A DNA stretch of 64,000 nt from Eriocheir sinensis (GCF_024679095.1 NW_026111784.1:7501-71500), one strand, 5' to 3'; positions 1-11,407 are shown, numbered from the stretch's first letter. Numbers and translations: made by a program. Notes: generated from the letters alone by a model not told the origin.

Positions 1-60
1 ACGGAAGCGGGGGGGGGTAACGGGAGTGGGGGTGCCCAGCGGGGGTGACGGAAGAGAGGG
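1..60. repeat. G-rich minisatellite, inferred left terminal repeat of the Polinton
   Basis: Contains units built from tgacgg and runs of G (for example agcgggggtgacggaag). The reverse complement of the same units occurs at about 20,395-20,690. The opposite orientation and matching order of the neighbouring dinucleotide tract suggest a terminal inverted repeat cut by the window edge. No terminal bases or target duplication can be checked. Confidence 0.5.
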
Positions 61-75
61 TACTTGAAGGGTTAA

Positions 76-400
<325 letters not shown>

Positions 401-1411
401 GGTTAAAGGGCCGGTCTTACAGTCCTTTCGGGAGCGGTAAAACGAAAACGCGCACCAGGTTCGTTGGCTGGCGTACGTAAATCTTACACTCAAAGATTTA
501 CGCTCCCCAACGAGACCCGCACCGAACCTAAATCGTCGGCAGTGTTGGTATAACTGGTCGGGCGAGGTTGGTGAGCGTGAGCGTGAAAACGTAAACAAAG
601 TCACGTGATTTATCGGTGCGTACCATGAACTGTGCAGCGACCACTGTCGTTTTTCTCGAGATAAATCATGTTTTCAGCATTACCTCGTCTCCAGGTAGAG
701 TTGTGGGCATGCCTCAAAGCTGCGTGCGGCCTCTGTGTTTGTCCGCCTTACTTGTCCTTGAGTCTGTGGTGGGTAATAATAATAATGACAGGGCCAGTGT
801 GACATCTCTGCTACTCGCAGTTTATCTTCCCAAAGTTTTCCTAGATACCCATTAGTTAGTCAGCCCAAAAGGGTGCATGAACAGCTGGGTGAGCTGCGTG
901 TCGACTGATCAAGCTGAGATTCATACACGGACACACGGATTTGCTGCTGAACCTCCTAACCAATGCACCAGTGTTTCTTTAATCTTCTCCTGGGCATTAT
1001 TGACATGCAGCCCTCCCAGCTGTTCACTCTCCTTTTCAGTGTGATAAAAAAGGGGGAGTAGAGGATAAAACACCCCAAGGACGAATATTTACAAAATTTT
1101 TGGTAAATATTTTAGCTCTGCCACTTCAAAATATCATGTCCTCTTCCAAACTGTGGGCAAAGGGCAAAAATAAATGCACTTGAACCATAATATGAAAATG
1201 TACATTATAAGTAACTAACCTAACCTAAGCAGACGTAACATAACCAAACCAAAACCAAAAGTGTTTTAATTATGTTTTACCATGTAGATATCATTACAAA
1301 ATAAAATTTCTACAGTGTAGATACTTTTCCTTGTAGATAACAAGCCAAAGTATGGTGTAGATATTTTTGTTCTTGTAGATAACGAGCCAAAGTAGCACCA
1401 CCTAACCACTG

Positions 1412-2298
1412 CACTGACAGTGCTGGCAGGGTTATGTTAGGTCTGCTTAGATTAGTTAGTCTTCTTTAGTACTTCTATTGAACTACTTGTTTGTTTATTT
1501 TCTTCAAATTATAATGGTTTTGAGTATTATTAATCTGAAAACAGTAAGAAAAGAAGCAGGGGAAATTGTTTCTTCACTCAAGAATTGGATACTTGGGAAA
1601 ACCTGGGAAAAGTAAACTGATGACTCCTGTCACACTAGCCATGTCCCAGGATGATTAGTTCTTAACAACAACCAGCTCTAGGGCCAGTGAGATGGAGATG
1701 AGCAATGAGGCCACATGCAGCTATAGCATATGCCCCCAACTCTACCTTTATTTATTTAGCTTGGGGTACACATCACAATGTCATCCACAAATATTATGGT
1801 CCACGGAGACTGCTGCCTGACCTCATCCGTCAGCCTGTACATCACTACTGAGAATGAACAGGCTGATTCTAGGTGTAGTCCAACCTCGACCAAACAGACG
1901 TAACCTAACCAAACCTAACTACTGCGGCCACCGCCCCGACTGTCCAGTGCACTGACAGTGCTGGTATGGTTATGTTAGGTTAGGTTTAGGTTAGTTTTCT
2001 TTATTACTTATATTGAATTACTTATTTGTATATTTGTCCAAATTATAATGGTTTTGAGTATTATTAATCTAAAAATACTAAGAAATAAAATGGGGAATTG
2101 TTTCTTCACTCAAAGAAATGGATATTTGGGATAACCTGGGGAAAGTAAACTGATAACTCTCCTGTCATACTACCCATGTCCCAGGATAAATAGTTCTTAC
2201 CAACAAGCAGCTCTAGGGCAAATAAGATGGAGATGAGCAATGAGGCCACATGTCGCTAAAGCATATGCCCCCAACTTTACCTTTATTAATTTAGCATG
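1412..2298. repeat. Tandem duplication of ~350 bp inside the transposon
   Basis: The segment from about 1,412 to 1,758 (starting near cactgacagtgctgg and ending in a cccccaact stretch) recurs at about 1,949-2,298 with scattered substitutions and small indels. The second copy is separated from the first by an RTE-like fragment. Confidence 0.8.
1776..1895 (-). mobile_element. RTE-like reverse transcriptase fragment, copy 1
   Basis: The minus strand resembles the region just before and at the RT YxDD box. It is a shorter, diverged copy of the sequence at 2,655-2,945. Far too short and interrupted to be functional. Confidence 0.45.
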
Positions 2299-2654
2299 GG
2301 GTAAAGAATTTATCATTATTTTATATTAATATTTTATTGATAATATAGTTTTATTTACCCCTGGTACGTGTGATGAAAAAAGGATTACACAGTCTAATAA
2401 TTTAGTTTTCCATGTTGAAAATACAGGTAAATTTATTACCAAATAAAGATTTTCTTACAGCAAAAGGTCTTTTATGATATCTATAACTTAACTGCTCTTT
2501 GATGCTAGAAATGGACACAGTCACCACAGGACAGCCCAGGGGTTTGTCCTGGAGCAGAAATATCGGATGATCGTGTCACCATTCTCCCTACATTCCATCT
2601 GGCTTGTAGGGTACTCTTTTCTTCCTTTGTGTAGCACACGTTCCATTGCTTTGT

Positions 2655-2945
2655 TCTGTTAAGCCCTAGTATTTGAACTTATCTACCTTTGCCAGCTCCA
2701 CTCACTGAAACCTCACAGTACCATTTCCGTAGGGCTCACTCCTCCTGCTGATTTCCATCCCTCTTATACAGTGCATACCTCCACCTCTCTAGTTCATTTT
2801 TAGTTTCTTCCCTGCCTTCATTAAATATCACAATATCATCCACAAATATCATGCATGGTCTACAGAGACTGCTGCCTGACCTCATCCATCAGCCTGTACG
2901 TCACTACTGAGAATGAGCGGACTGATCCTAGGTGTAGTCTAACCT
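2655..2945 (-). mobile_element. RTE-like reverse transcriptase fragment, copy 2
   Basis: Minus-strand translation shows an FVDDIVIF palm motif followed by a Glu/Arg-rich helix with ERWRYAL, and further on FSGVELAKVDKF. This is the order found in the RTE-like fragment at 7,085-7,868. Frames are broken by stops and indels. It sits inside the 408-4,749 DNA transposon. Confidence 0.6.
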
Positions 2946-2989
2946 TGACCCTGACACTCTTTGTAACTCCTTCCATACCAGCAACATTA

Positions 2990-4600
2990 TAAACTTTTTC
3001 GGACACATGGTGTGCTTCCTCTGATAGAGAAATTATATGTAGAAAGGGTACCAGGTATATCAGTTGACATCTCCAATAGCCCTGCTACCTGATGACAACA
3101 ATTTATAAGCAGTCAGCTATGGTGAAGAGGAAATTGCTTGTGACCAGGTATTTCACTGTGACAAGCATCTTAAGATTCAGAAGAATTCCACATCCTGTGG
3201 GAGAGACATATATGTACAAAAAGTATTATTAAAAAAAAAAATGCTGTCATGTTGAAATTAGGATGAAAATAACTAAATTTTGGGTGTGCAGAAAACAAGA
3301 GAACTGAGAAAGAAACAAGCTGGAAAATTTAAACAAAAGTATGTACAATATAACAGTGACTGAGGGACAGAGTGATGAATGGAAGAACGAATTTTAATGC
3401 TAATGCAGCTATAGCATATGCCCCCAACTTTAACTTTTTTAAACTGAAAAATAGGAAGGGGGCCGAGCCGAACCTAACCTGCACAATCCTACATAAGCTA
3501 CCAGAAGAGTTTCGCCTGACCTGAGTGATATATTTCAGAGACACTGACTTCATTTTTTGGGTAACCTATGATGCTTTATCGTATGAAAATAATTGTCGCA
3601 CCAGAATACAACGACGAGAACAATGGAGCGAGATATTTACATAATAACCACAGCTATTTCAAGAGAATATAAAAAAAATCTCCTTAACTGCCATTCTCAT
3701 AAATTACTCAGAAATGAATATTGTAGTCAGTATTTTAAATAAGTGAGAAAAATCATCTTATTGCTGTGGAAATGCTGTGAAGTAGCTGTCAGGGCAAATG
3801 ACACTATCTTAGAGCTGCAGCTCAACATTAGGATAGTAACCTATCACTGCAAAGGATAATAACCTATTGCTGCTAAAATAAAATATGGCGACTTAATAGA
3901 TTGCGAATTATACATGATTCCACGGAACTAAAGCAAACCTTATAATTAGTAACCTAATGCCGTTTAACTGAATCTATCAGAGCTAAAATAGTTACCTTTC
4001 ACTGTAAGACAGTAGACTATCACCTCTTATCTAGTTATTCATAACACAAACAGTCGTACTGATTAGTACATAAAAATACAACAGAAATAAACTGGTGACC
4101 ACCCGTGATGGGTGTAATTCAATAGTTTTTGTTTTTCCTCCCCCTCTGCCTGGGAACAACTATTATGAATAGTTCATTATACCTTGAATATTTTTTGGGT
4201 GCAGTCTTATATATTCTTAATATTTCATAATAGAATTCATGTTGACTGAGTGCCACCAAATCCACAAGTATGCAATGGTTTGTTAACCCTATCAGCACAC
4301 CCATATGAGCCACGAAAACAACTACACACAACATTTTCAAAAAGAAATATCAATAGATAAATAAAACACTAGATATACTTACCGAAAATATCCATTGCGT
4401 TGGCTGAGACGGCAGACTGTTGTGCTGGCGGTGTACGATACGCTGCCCAATAAAATGTTTGTGCAACAAAAATAAAGGTGTTTTGAATAATTATTTGCCT
4501 TCTATATGCTTTCTGCATGCTAGGTATGTCATATCATTGCAGATTTACTCATTTACTTTGAATTTATTGGTTACAAATCTCGTTTTCGTCACCTCAACCG
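2990..4600. other. Interior of the 4.34-kb transposon without recognised genes
   Basis: AT-rich sequence with no convincing coding potential on either strand. Short open frames at 3,329-3,553 and 4,119-4,340 have no recognisable motif and look random. Confidence 0.6.
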
Positions 4601-4842
4601 CTCCCCAAAATCTCCTTACCAAAACGCCGATTTTTCGTTCGCGAGCGACCGAAAAGCAGCGGTCGAGAGCGACTGTAAGACCCGATCCCGCGCGGAAGGC
4701 TTTCGTTCGCTGGCTAGCGAACGAAAACGGGTGACTGTAAGACCGGCCCAAAGACATTAGGTTAATCACCAGGCTGGAATATGTCCCGCGCACCTGTTCC
4801 TGGCGTCTTATCTTTCTTTCCCTCCCTCTTCCCATAGGCGCG

Positions 4843-4845
<3 letters not shown>

Positions 4846-4895
<50 letters not shown>

Positions 4896-5066
4896 CTGGC
4901 CATACGAGATAAAATCGCGGAAAAAATGGATCGATGACATCTCCACGTATCTGAGGCCACGCCTATTGGAGTCTTAATGATTCAAGTCATTACAATAAAC
5001 CTCAGGTCATTAAGGACTGACCTGAGGAATACACATGCAGATACACACACGCACACGCATACACAC

Positions 5067-5153
<87 letters not shown>

Positions 5154-5308
5154 CGCACACACACACATCTGTTCATACGAGATAAAATCACGGAAAAAAT
5201 GTTTCGATGACATCTCCATGTATCTGAGGCCACGCCTTCTGGTCTTCTGAAGCCTTAATGATTCAAGTCATTACAATAAACCTCAGGTCATTAAGGACTG
5301 ACCTGAGG

Positions 5309-5400
<92 letters not shown>
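4846..5400. repeat. ~275-bp tandem repeat with embedded (CA)n tracts
   Basis: Three CA tracts (4,846-4,894, about 5,043-5,167 and 5,309-5,400) are separated by copies of a unit. The unit contains catacgagataaaatc, gatgacatctccac/tgtatc, and ttaatgattcaagtcattac followed by an aggtcattaaggactgacct palindrome. The unit has been copied at least twice in tandem, with the CA tract as part of it. Confidence 0.85.
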
Positions 5401-5401
<1 letters not shown>

Positions 5402-5658
5402 ACAAACGAACACACATTGCCGGGGGTATTTATGGGCGTCAAACCAACGAGCACTTCACAGCTTCTCAAGGAGGTCTCGGGTCAAGAGGTCTCCTGTTCT
5501 TGTTTCTCGCAAACATGAGGACCCCTGTACTGTACACACCTGTATCAAATGTTCATGGTGTAATAATTACTTCCCGTTGTCCACACTCGCAGCTCATAGA
5601 GCGACCTGCCTTCCAGAGGGCCTTGGGACTGGATCGAAAGATATATCTACTAGAAACA
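5401..5658 (+). promoter_or_regulatory. Presumed upstream region and leader of the Polinton polymerase gene
   Basis: This stretch lies between the CA repeats and the polymerase start codon. A possible TATA-like gtatttatg occurs near 5,427. No other element is clear and the transcription start is unknown. Confidence 0.3.
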
Positions 5659-5661
5659 ATG

Positions 5662-5794
5662 GTAAGTACTTAAATGTTCGCGTTACTTTATATGATTGTC
5701 ATAAAAAACAGTAGCAGATGTGGATGACGGGAGGGGGGTAGAGAGTTGGGCAACATGTTCAATATCGACTTTAGTCTTTCTATCTTTTTTTCAG
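5662..5794 (+). other. Intron 1 of the Polinton polymerase gene
   Basis: Donor GTAAGT directly after the start codon, acceptor after a tatcttttttttcag tract. It separates the initiator Met from the rest of the protein. Confidence 0.7.
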
Positions 5795-5915
5795 AAGAGA
5801 CGCCGTCGACTAGCTCTGATCGATCAGATGTCGGTTTCTCTCAACCAGGCCCCAGCGATATTGGAAGGTGTTCTCCACGGACGGGTCTCAGCGACGAAGC
5901 CAGTCAAAACCAAAG

Positions 5916-6070
5916 GTAGGTCAAAACCTAATATCTTCTGAAATGCAATATTGTTAAAATGTGTTTTACAAGAGACACATTTCCCATATTGTATTTTAAG
6001 TGTCACAGTAAAATATGTGCGGGGTAGAGAGGTTCATAAAATTTCATTTATGTGTTTCATATTCCTTAAG
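5916..6070 (+). other. Intron 2 of the Polinton polymerase gene
   Basis: Donor GTAGGT, acceptor ccttaag. A phase 1 junction: splicing here keeps the frame open through the next 104-bp exon, whereas reading through meets stops. Confidence 0.65.
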
Positions 6071-6174
6071 GGCTATCTCCGAAGAAGGCGGGTCTGGGAG
6101 GCTCAGCCATTGACCCTCCTCTTCAGCGATTGGTAGTGGACGAAAACGAAAACAAGCGAATACAGGAACAAACG

Positions 6175-6272
6175 GTAAGTTTCTACGTTTTTTTTTTATT
6201 GCGCACACGTCTCTTCTAAGGAAAAAATTGTAATTTCACTGGTCCCTCTAATATTATTTTACCTTTCTTCAG
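6175..6272 (+). other. Intron 3 of the Polinton polymerase gene
   Basis: Donor GTAAGT, acceptor acctttcttcag. A phase 0 junction leading into the long open exon. Confidence 0.75.
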
Positions 6273-7084
6273 ACACCTACAGGAAAAAGCAAGCCCGTCG
6301 TGAGGGATTCTCCCATCCAAACAGTTCTCCACAGCCAGGGCCCAGCGGTTATAACCCGGGACGGCCGGCAACAACACCCTCAGTCCTCACCAACACCCGA
6401 TGAAATAAGCCAACATTTCAACGGGGGCTTAACAACGATCGACGTACCCGTCCCACCAGTAGACAACGGAGACATTGCATCGTATTTCAACAACAACACT
6501 GACCGTCTTCGCGAGGCAGTAGAGTCTGTATTCCAAGGCTGCCAGCAGGTTAGACCTCCTTCTTTTAAAGTGTACGTTGACATGCAACTGCGTTTAGTCA
6601 GGGAAGACCCCGACGACGGAGTTCAATGTAGAGATATGTATATGAGAAGTCATATGCAGGTAATTAGCTATGAAGATAAAGATTTATATGTACGTGAACT
6701 ATCCGAATATTTTGTTAATCGGTTTGAACATGACATGTCAGACGAAGAGGGCAGTGGATTTACGTTAGATGAAATAGTTAGCGTAAAATTTTCCTTCTCT
6801 CTTATAATGCTGCACAATAGTATTGGAGAGTATGTGCCCTATCCTAAGGGTGCTCCAGGGAAAACACAAGTTCTTAACCCTTCGGGACCCACGGACTGTG
6901 TTTTCCAAGTTCTAACAGCTTATCGCTATCTAAAGTCAAGAAATGTAGTTCCATCGGGCAGAAAATGGGAGAATGCTTGCTTGGCCTCCATTAATACGGG
7001 TAACATTCCAACCCCGGTATCCTGGGAAGACCTCGGTCGGCTTGAAAGATTAAACAACATAAGTATTCGCGTTTACTGTCTAGA

Positions 7085-7868
7085 CAACGTCTTGGTGACA
7101 GAGGAGAGAAGACAGCTGGAAAGAAAACTAGAAGAATGGAGAGTTGCTTTGGAAAGCAGAGGAATGAAGATTAGTAGGTCCAAAACGGAATACTTCACAA
7201 CAGATACAAGTGGTGACCAACAGGCCACAGACTAAATGGTGAAATGTTGAAGAGAGTGAAAACATTTAAGTACTTGGGATCAATGGTAGACGAGACAGTG
7301 GAGATGGAAAAAGAAGTGAATTTCCGGATCCAATGTGGCTGGAATAACTGGCGGAAAGTTTCTGGTGTGATATGTGATAGGAGGGTACCAGTAAGAGTGA
7401 AGGGTAAAGTTCACAAAGCAGTGGTCAGACCTGCAATGGCGTATGGGTTTGAAGCAGCACCTCTGAAGAAGAACGAAGAAAAGAAGATGGATGTGGCGGA
7501 AATGAAGATGTTGAGATGGATGGTAGGAGTCACCAGAAGAGATCGAATTAGGAATGAATATATAAGAGGAACAGTGAAAGTAATTGAAATCTCCAAGAAG
7601 ATCCAGGAGTCAAGATTGAGGTGGTATGGACACTTGAGAAGAAGAGTTGGGGAAGATCATGTAGGAAGGGAAGTCATGGAAATGGAAGTGCAGGGAAATA
7701 GAAGAAGAGGAAGGCCCAAACGAAGGTGGATTTATAGCATAAACGGAGATCTAAGGGAGAAGAATTTAAACCCAGAGATGGCCAACAACAGAAATACGTG
7801 GAGAAGGCTCATTCACAACGGCGACCCCGAATAGGGAAAAGCTGGGAAGAAGAAGAAGAAGAAGATAT
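7085..7868 (+). mobile_element. 5'-truncated RTE-like retrotransposon fragment inside the polymerase gene
   Basis: Carries the C-terminal end of an RTE-type reverse transcriptase: a basic helix with RGMKISRSKTEY, then FKYLGSM, then MLRWMVGVTRRDRIRNEYI, ending in a basic RRRGRPKRRW segment. This order is common in arthropod RTE-like elements. A frameshift at about 7,230 separates the two parts (to 7,235 and 7,244-7,834). It ends in a GAA-repeat tail (about 7,850-7,867). Polymerase sequence stops on its left and resumes on its right with a large gap between, so the insertion was accompanied by a deletion. No target duplication is visible. Confidence 0.8.
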
Positions 7869-8823
7869 TGTCACCAACTGCGAAAAGTTTTTGAAGCTGG
7901 CCCGAAGTCCTTACTTTAAACGCGTTGTACCTCTCAATGATGGCCATGTAGTTGTAACTCGCCATAGGAAATAGTCACGGGTGAATCATCCAAACTACAT
8001 TGGCTACTACATCCTAGAGCTGTCCAAGCTGCGACTTTATGATGTCTATTACAATGTGTTGAAGGCTCATTACGGAGATCGGGCAAAACTAGTGTATTGT
8101 GACACTGATTCCTTAATAACAGAAATTGAAACTCCTGATCTATTAACAGAGTACTCGCAGGAACCCTTCAAAAGCTATATAGACACAAGTAACTTTAGCC
8201 CCTCACATTCCTTGTACAGCACAGACAACAAAGGAAAGCTTGGATTTCTCAAGTCTGAAGTGGGGGAAAGAACCATCTCAGAATTTGTAGGTGTAAAACC
8301 AAAGTGTTACTCCATCCTCTTGGCAGACGGTGACCGGTTGAGTTCAGCTAAGGGCGTTCCAAAGTTCATAAAGAAGAAAATTGCTCATCAGCAAACATTT
8401 ACCTTTGACTATCAGGGATTCACAGTGCGCAATGGACGAATGAGTACAGTAAAATATCCCAAGAGAGGGATATCTGTAGTTGAGGACAAAAGATACAACA
8501 TTAGCACCTTGGAGTCACGATCTTACGGTCATCCCGATAATTCTATAGGGATAGAGGAGAAGGAGGAGGAGGTAGCCCAGAACATGACACAGTCAAACGA
8601 AGGAAATTTGGAGGAAGGCGATGAAAGAGGCATAACAGAAGCGAGACTAGCCGAGGTAATGGGTGGGCAAGAGATCGGTGAAATGGGAGAACTAGAAGAA
8701 GAAACCTATGAATTGTGGGGAGAACGGGATTTGCTGGCCGAGCAATATTTTCCCCTGATAAAACGGGTAGAGACGGATGATGACATGTTAATGCTAGCCG
8801 CGGAACAGGAAGAAATAAATTAA
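7869..8823 (+). pseudogene. Polinton family B DNA polymerase, C-terminal part
   Basis: Contains the catalytic palm motif C as YCDTDSL near 8,095-8,115, preceded by an IGYYILELSK helix and a KRVVPLNDGHVVV strand, as in protein-primed PolB of Polintons. The thumb region continues to about 8,540 and is followed by an acidic Glu-rich tail ending at the stop at 8,821-8,823. An in-frame TAG at about 7,972-7,974 lies upstream of motif C. Exonuclease and motifs A and B are missing. Polymerase activity is not expected. Confidence 0.85.
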
Positions 8824-8876
8824 ATGCTCTCATCACCCCCCCTTGAATATATGCTAGAAGATACAGACTTTTTCAG

Positions 8877-8882
8877 AATAAA
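8877..8882 (+). terminator. Polyadenylation signal for the polymerase gene
   Basis: AATAAA about 54 bp after the polymerase stop codon, in AT-rich sequence. Confidence 0.6.
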
Positions 8883-8884
8883 TT

Positions 8885-9534
8885 GTAGTTGTTTATAAGA
8901 TAAGGACTGGTGTGAATGTTGTATATACTGTTTATAGTGTAAGAATTTGCCTGCTATTTTTATGTTAAATATAAAATATATGTAAATATATTCTGTATAT
9001 AGGACTAATGTTGGAGTCTATGATATCATAAAATTGCACATGATGAATCTGGAATCATAATTTGACCAAATTGCAATAAACATTGAGTTTGTTTAACTTG
9101 TTTAGATGTCCTTTATCAAAAAAAAGAAACGGATGAAAAAAAAAAGCCACAATAATTGTCTTAAAATTTATTCGATTTGTGGAAACATATGAATAAAACG
9201 CTTTTATATTTCGATCCGGCTCATACATAAAAGACTGCCCGCCAAATAAGGCGGCGGCGGCGGCGGCGGAGGCAGCGGGCGCTGCGGGCGCTGCGACGAT
9301 AGGATGCGACAGGATTGCGCGGGGCCCGGGACGGGGCGGGGCGGAGCGGGGGCAGCACGGGGTAGTGGCGGTGACGAGTGAGGACCTGTGTGTGTGGAGC
9401 GAGACCTCAGATTTAAGCATGGTATACAACCCTCTCCCCTCGATAAAGGAACTAGAAAATTATTTATGCTTAGAATAGCTTCATGGAATGTCATACACTT
9501 CAATATGAAAAAATCAATAAAGTCAATACTTACT
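8885..9534. other. Intergenic region between the convergent Polinton gene blocks, with a GC-rich island
   Basis: Mostly AT-rich, but 9,235-9,400 is strikingly GC-rich: a GGC-triplet run, gggcgctgc repeats and many CpGs. A minus-strand reading gives Ala- and Pro-rich peptides with no known domain. TTTATT near 9,167 could be a minus-strand AATAAA for the capsid/protease transcripts. Confidence 0.6.
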
Positions 9535-9536
9535 TT

Positions 9537-10036
9537 TTATGAACACGTGTTAAATGTTTGATGACATACGGGCATCATAAACTTGCTGTAAGCGAATCTC
9601 ATCACGTGTTCATCATTCCTCGAATATTCGGTCTTGGAAAACTCCATACACATTTTTTCAAGAGATTCTCTTACACCCAAGTGTGAAACATTGTAGGCAA
9701 AGTACATGGCATATGCCCCGCACACATCGCTTCGCGTGCTTTGAAGTCGAAATGCATTTTTATACATACTGAGCCCGGGGTAATCAATATGATCAAAATG
9801 ATCAGAGTATAATTTTGGATCGAGAGCATAACTATCTAGGAACACTGCCATGCCCGGTTCATAGTAGAGACAAATCCAGTGTCCCATTTCTCTTTTAGAA
9901 TAACTTGGTAGCGTATTGACGATGCACACTATAGGTTTTCTATATCGAGGTATAGAGTTTACCTCGTCTGCCAATAACACGCCTAAAACAAGGCTTGCTT
10001 GCCTATGTGCCCCCTCAATCCTCTTTCAATCTCCAT
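9537..10036 (-). pseudogene. Adenain-like maturation cysteine protease (frameshifted near its start)
   Basis: The open part (9,537-9,980) shows an adenovirus-type C5 protease triad in the right order: GHWICLYY (His34 of this frame), FLDSY (Asp49) and LQSTRSDVCGAY (Gln80 for the oxyanion hole, Cys87 nucleophile). In this family the enzyme cleaves capsid precursors inside the particle. A natural ATG lies at 10,034-10,036, 22 bases beyond the capsid stop, but its frame reaches a stop at an A4 run on the plus strand (9,985-9,988). Both frames look like the same protein, so a one-base length change in this run is the likely break, either mutation or sequencing error. Last gene of the minus-strand block. 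Confidence 0.8.
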
Positions 10037-10057
10037 GTTGTTAATCGCACAGCCGCT

Positions 10058-11407
10058 TCAAGCGCGCACATCACACTGCAGCCGTCTTTCAGAATTAACT
10101 GTTATTATACCCACTGTTTCGCCAAACAGTATCAACAAATGGTTCTCGTTTTCTCCCTTGCTTAGATTCAAGCTAAGTCTAAGCCCCCCATTCATTTCAA
10201 CGGGCAAATTATCATTCAAGTTTTCAGCACGCAAATCAAATGTGCAAATCGTTGCCCCCTTGCCGAAAATATCCTTTCCGATTAAATGGTCTTTGTGAAA
10301 ACCAAATGGATCCAAAGTACGATGGTAGAGCTCGGCATAGTCATGAGGGAATTTACTAGGAATATTATACATGGTTCTACCATTAATACTTAAGCTTATT
10401 TGACTTATATCGCCATGGCTCAGATACAATGGATTTAGCGTATAGTCGCCAGAATGAGCTTCCGTGCTCGTTATAATAAGCGAGAGTTTTTCCGGAATAA
10501 CATTACCCCACGGTTGATCATACGTTCCTGAGGTTTGGTCTTTGGCTAGCACATACGTTTTCAAGAGGGTTTTGGTAAATGTCGATTTTAAAAGATTTCC
10601 TGTGGCGAGAGACGCGTTCAAAGCATGAAGTGCATTAGGATAAGGAAACGGTCGCGTATAAAGCAGCTTGGCTGAATCTATATGCAGACGAATGTTATCG
10701 CCAGTTGGAGAATTTAGCAGCCATGCATTACTAGATAGTTCCATTCGGAGTCTAACCGAAATACCATCGAGCAAGTAACTGTCTAAAGAACTTATATCCA
10801 GAAGAAGCGGGGTACAGAGTTGTATACCGTGAGTCTTAACCCGCTTCTTAATGGTCTTGTGTTGCGCGCTGGCATTGTCAAAGTATTCTGCTGTTACTTT
10901 GGAAATAAAACCGTTCTCTGGGATGGTAATACTAGCATTGGCTCCAATTGTATTCAATTTGTTGGGCGACAAAGTATTCAGCATTTTAACGTATGAAGTG
11001 TACCCATAAAGTACATTATTGTCAACAGCTACATCTCCCAAGAAACATTGCACTGATTTGAATAGGCTGTGCACGGTATTATTTGTAAATTCAACATGTT
11101 GAGCGTCATCGAGAGGAGTAGTATTGTCTGGCTTAGTTAAGCGTAAAGAGGTGTGCAACACCAATTTCCCCAAATCAATAAAAATGCCAAGTGTTCCAGG
11201 AATGAGAAATTCTATATATCTATCGGATAATTTCATATTGAATCCAAGGTTAGTAGGTAAAACATCAGCATCATAACGGGAGGCAATCGTTGTTTCCAAT
11301 AATCTCATTTTGTTGGGGCGGGGAAACAATTCACTGACACCGGCGGCAAATTGCCCCAGGGGAGAACGCGGGTCCCCGACACCAACCGCGCTGGTGATGC
11401 TCGCCAT
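10058..11407 (-). CDS. Polinton major capsid protein (double jelly-roll type)
   Basis: An intact 449-residue frame starting at ATG 11,407. Position (between the pX-like gene and the protease), length and strand-rich sequence match Polinton/adintovirus major capsid proteins, which form pseudo-hexameric capsomers from two jelly rolls. Typical features are the N-terminal YIEFLIPGTLGIFIDLGKL segment, resembling the conserved early strand of the first barrel, and PLYLSHGDISQISLSINGR in the second half. It is the best-preserved gene of the element, with no stops or frameshifts, whereas its neighbours are damaged. The family assignment comes from pattern and context, not from an alignment. Confidence 0.85.
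   Translation of the reverse strand: MASITSAVGVGDPRSPLGQFAAGVSELFPRPNKMRLLETTIASRYDADVLPTNLGFNMKLSDRYIEFLIPGTLGIFIDLGKLVLHTSLRLTKPDNTTPLDDAQHVEFTNNTVHSLFKSVQCFLGDVAVDNNVLYGYTSYVKMLNTLSPNKLNTIGANASITIPENGFISKVTAEYFDNASAQHKTIKKRVKTHGIQLCTPLLLDISSLDSYLLDGISVRLRMELSSNAWLLNSPTGDNIRLHIDSAKLLYTRPFPYPNALHALNASLATGNLLKSTFTKTLLKTYVLAKDQTSGTYDQPWGNVIPEKLSLIITSTEAHSGDYTLNPLYLSHGDISQISLSINGRTMYNIPSKFPHDYAELYHRTLDPFGFHKDHLIGKDIFGKGATICTFDLRAENLNDNLPVEMNGGLRLSLNLSKGENENHLLILFGETVGIITVNSERRLQCDVRA

Larger units (their letters stand above)
408..4749. mobile_element. 4.34-kb TIR DNA transposon, Harbinger-like termini, no transposase recognised
   Basis: The left end reads GGGCCGGTCTTACAGTC at 408-424, and its exact reverse complement ends at 4,749, giving a 17-bp perfect terminal inverted repeat. 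Both ends are flanked by AAA (405-407 and 4,750-4,752), a candidate 3-bp target duplication. Subterminal sequence at the right end repeats the GTCTTACAGTCGC motif. GGG-starting ends with a 3-bp duplication are typical of PIF/Harbinger, but the superfamily is inferred only. The interior holds tandem duplications and RTE remnants and no convincing transposase, so this is probably a non-autonomous or decayed element. It lies inside the left arm of the Polinton. Confidence 0.7.
5659..7084 (+). pseudogene. Polinton family B DNA polymerase, N-terminal part with three introns
   Basis: Encodes the region that precedes the exonuclease domain in Polinton polymerases. An ATG at 5,659-5,661 is followed at once by a GTAAGT donor. 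Three further exons follow at 5,795-5,915, 6,071-6,174 and from 6,273. All introns (5,662-5,794, 5,916-6,070, 6,175-6,272) are GT-AG, mostly with pyrimidine-rich 3' ends. The phases (0, 1, 0) keep one open frame, which supports the model strongly. The N-terminus is basic and low-complexity; later residues include the NPSGPTDCVFQVLTAY segment, resembling the Cys-containing motif of protein-primed PolB N-termini. The frame leaves the polymerase at about 7,085, where RTE sequence begins; exonuclease motifs and palm motifs A and B are absent, so the enzyme cannot work. Confidence 0.75.

Noticed and set aside
9055..9503. Ala/Pro-rich minus-strand frames over the GC-rich island
   Set aside because: Low-complexity, no motif; they overlap each other in different frames.
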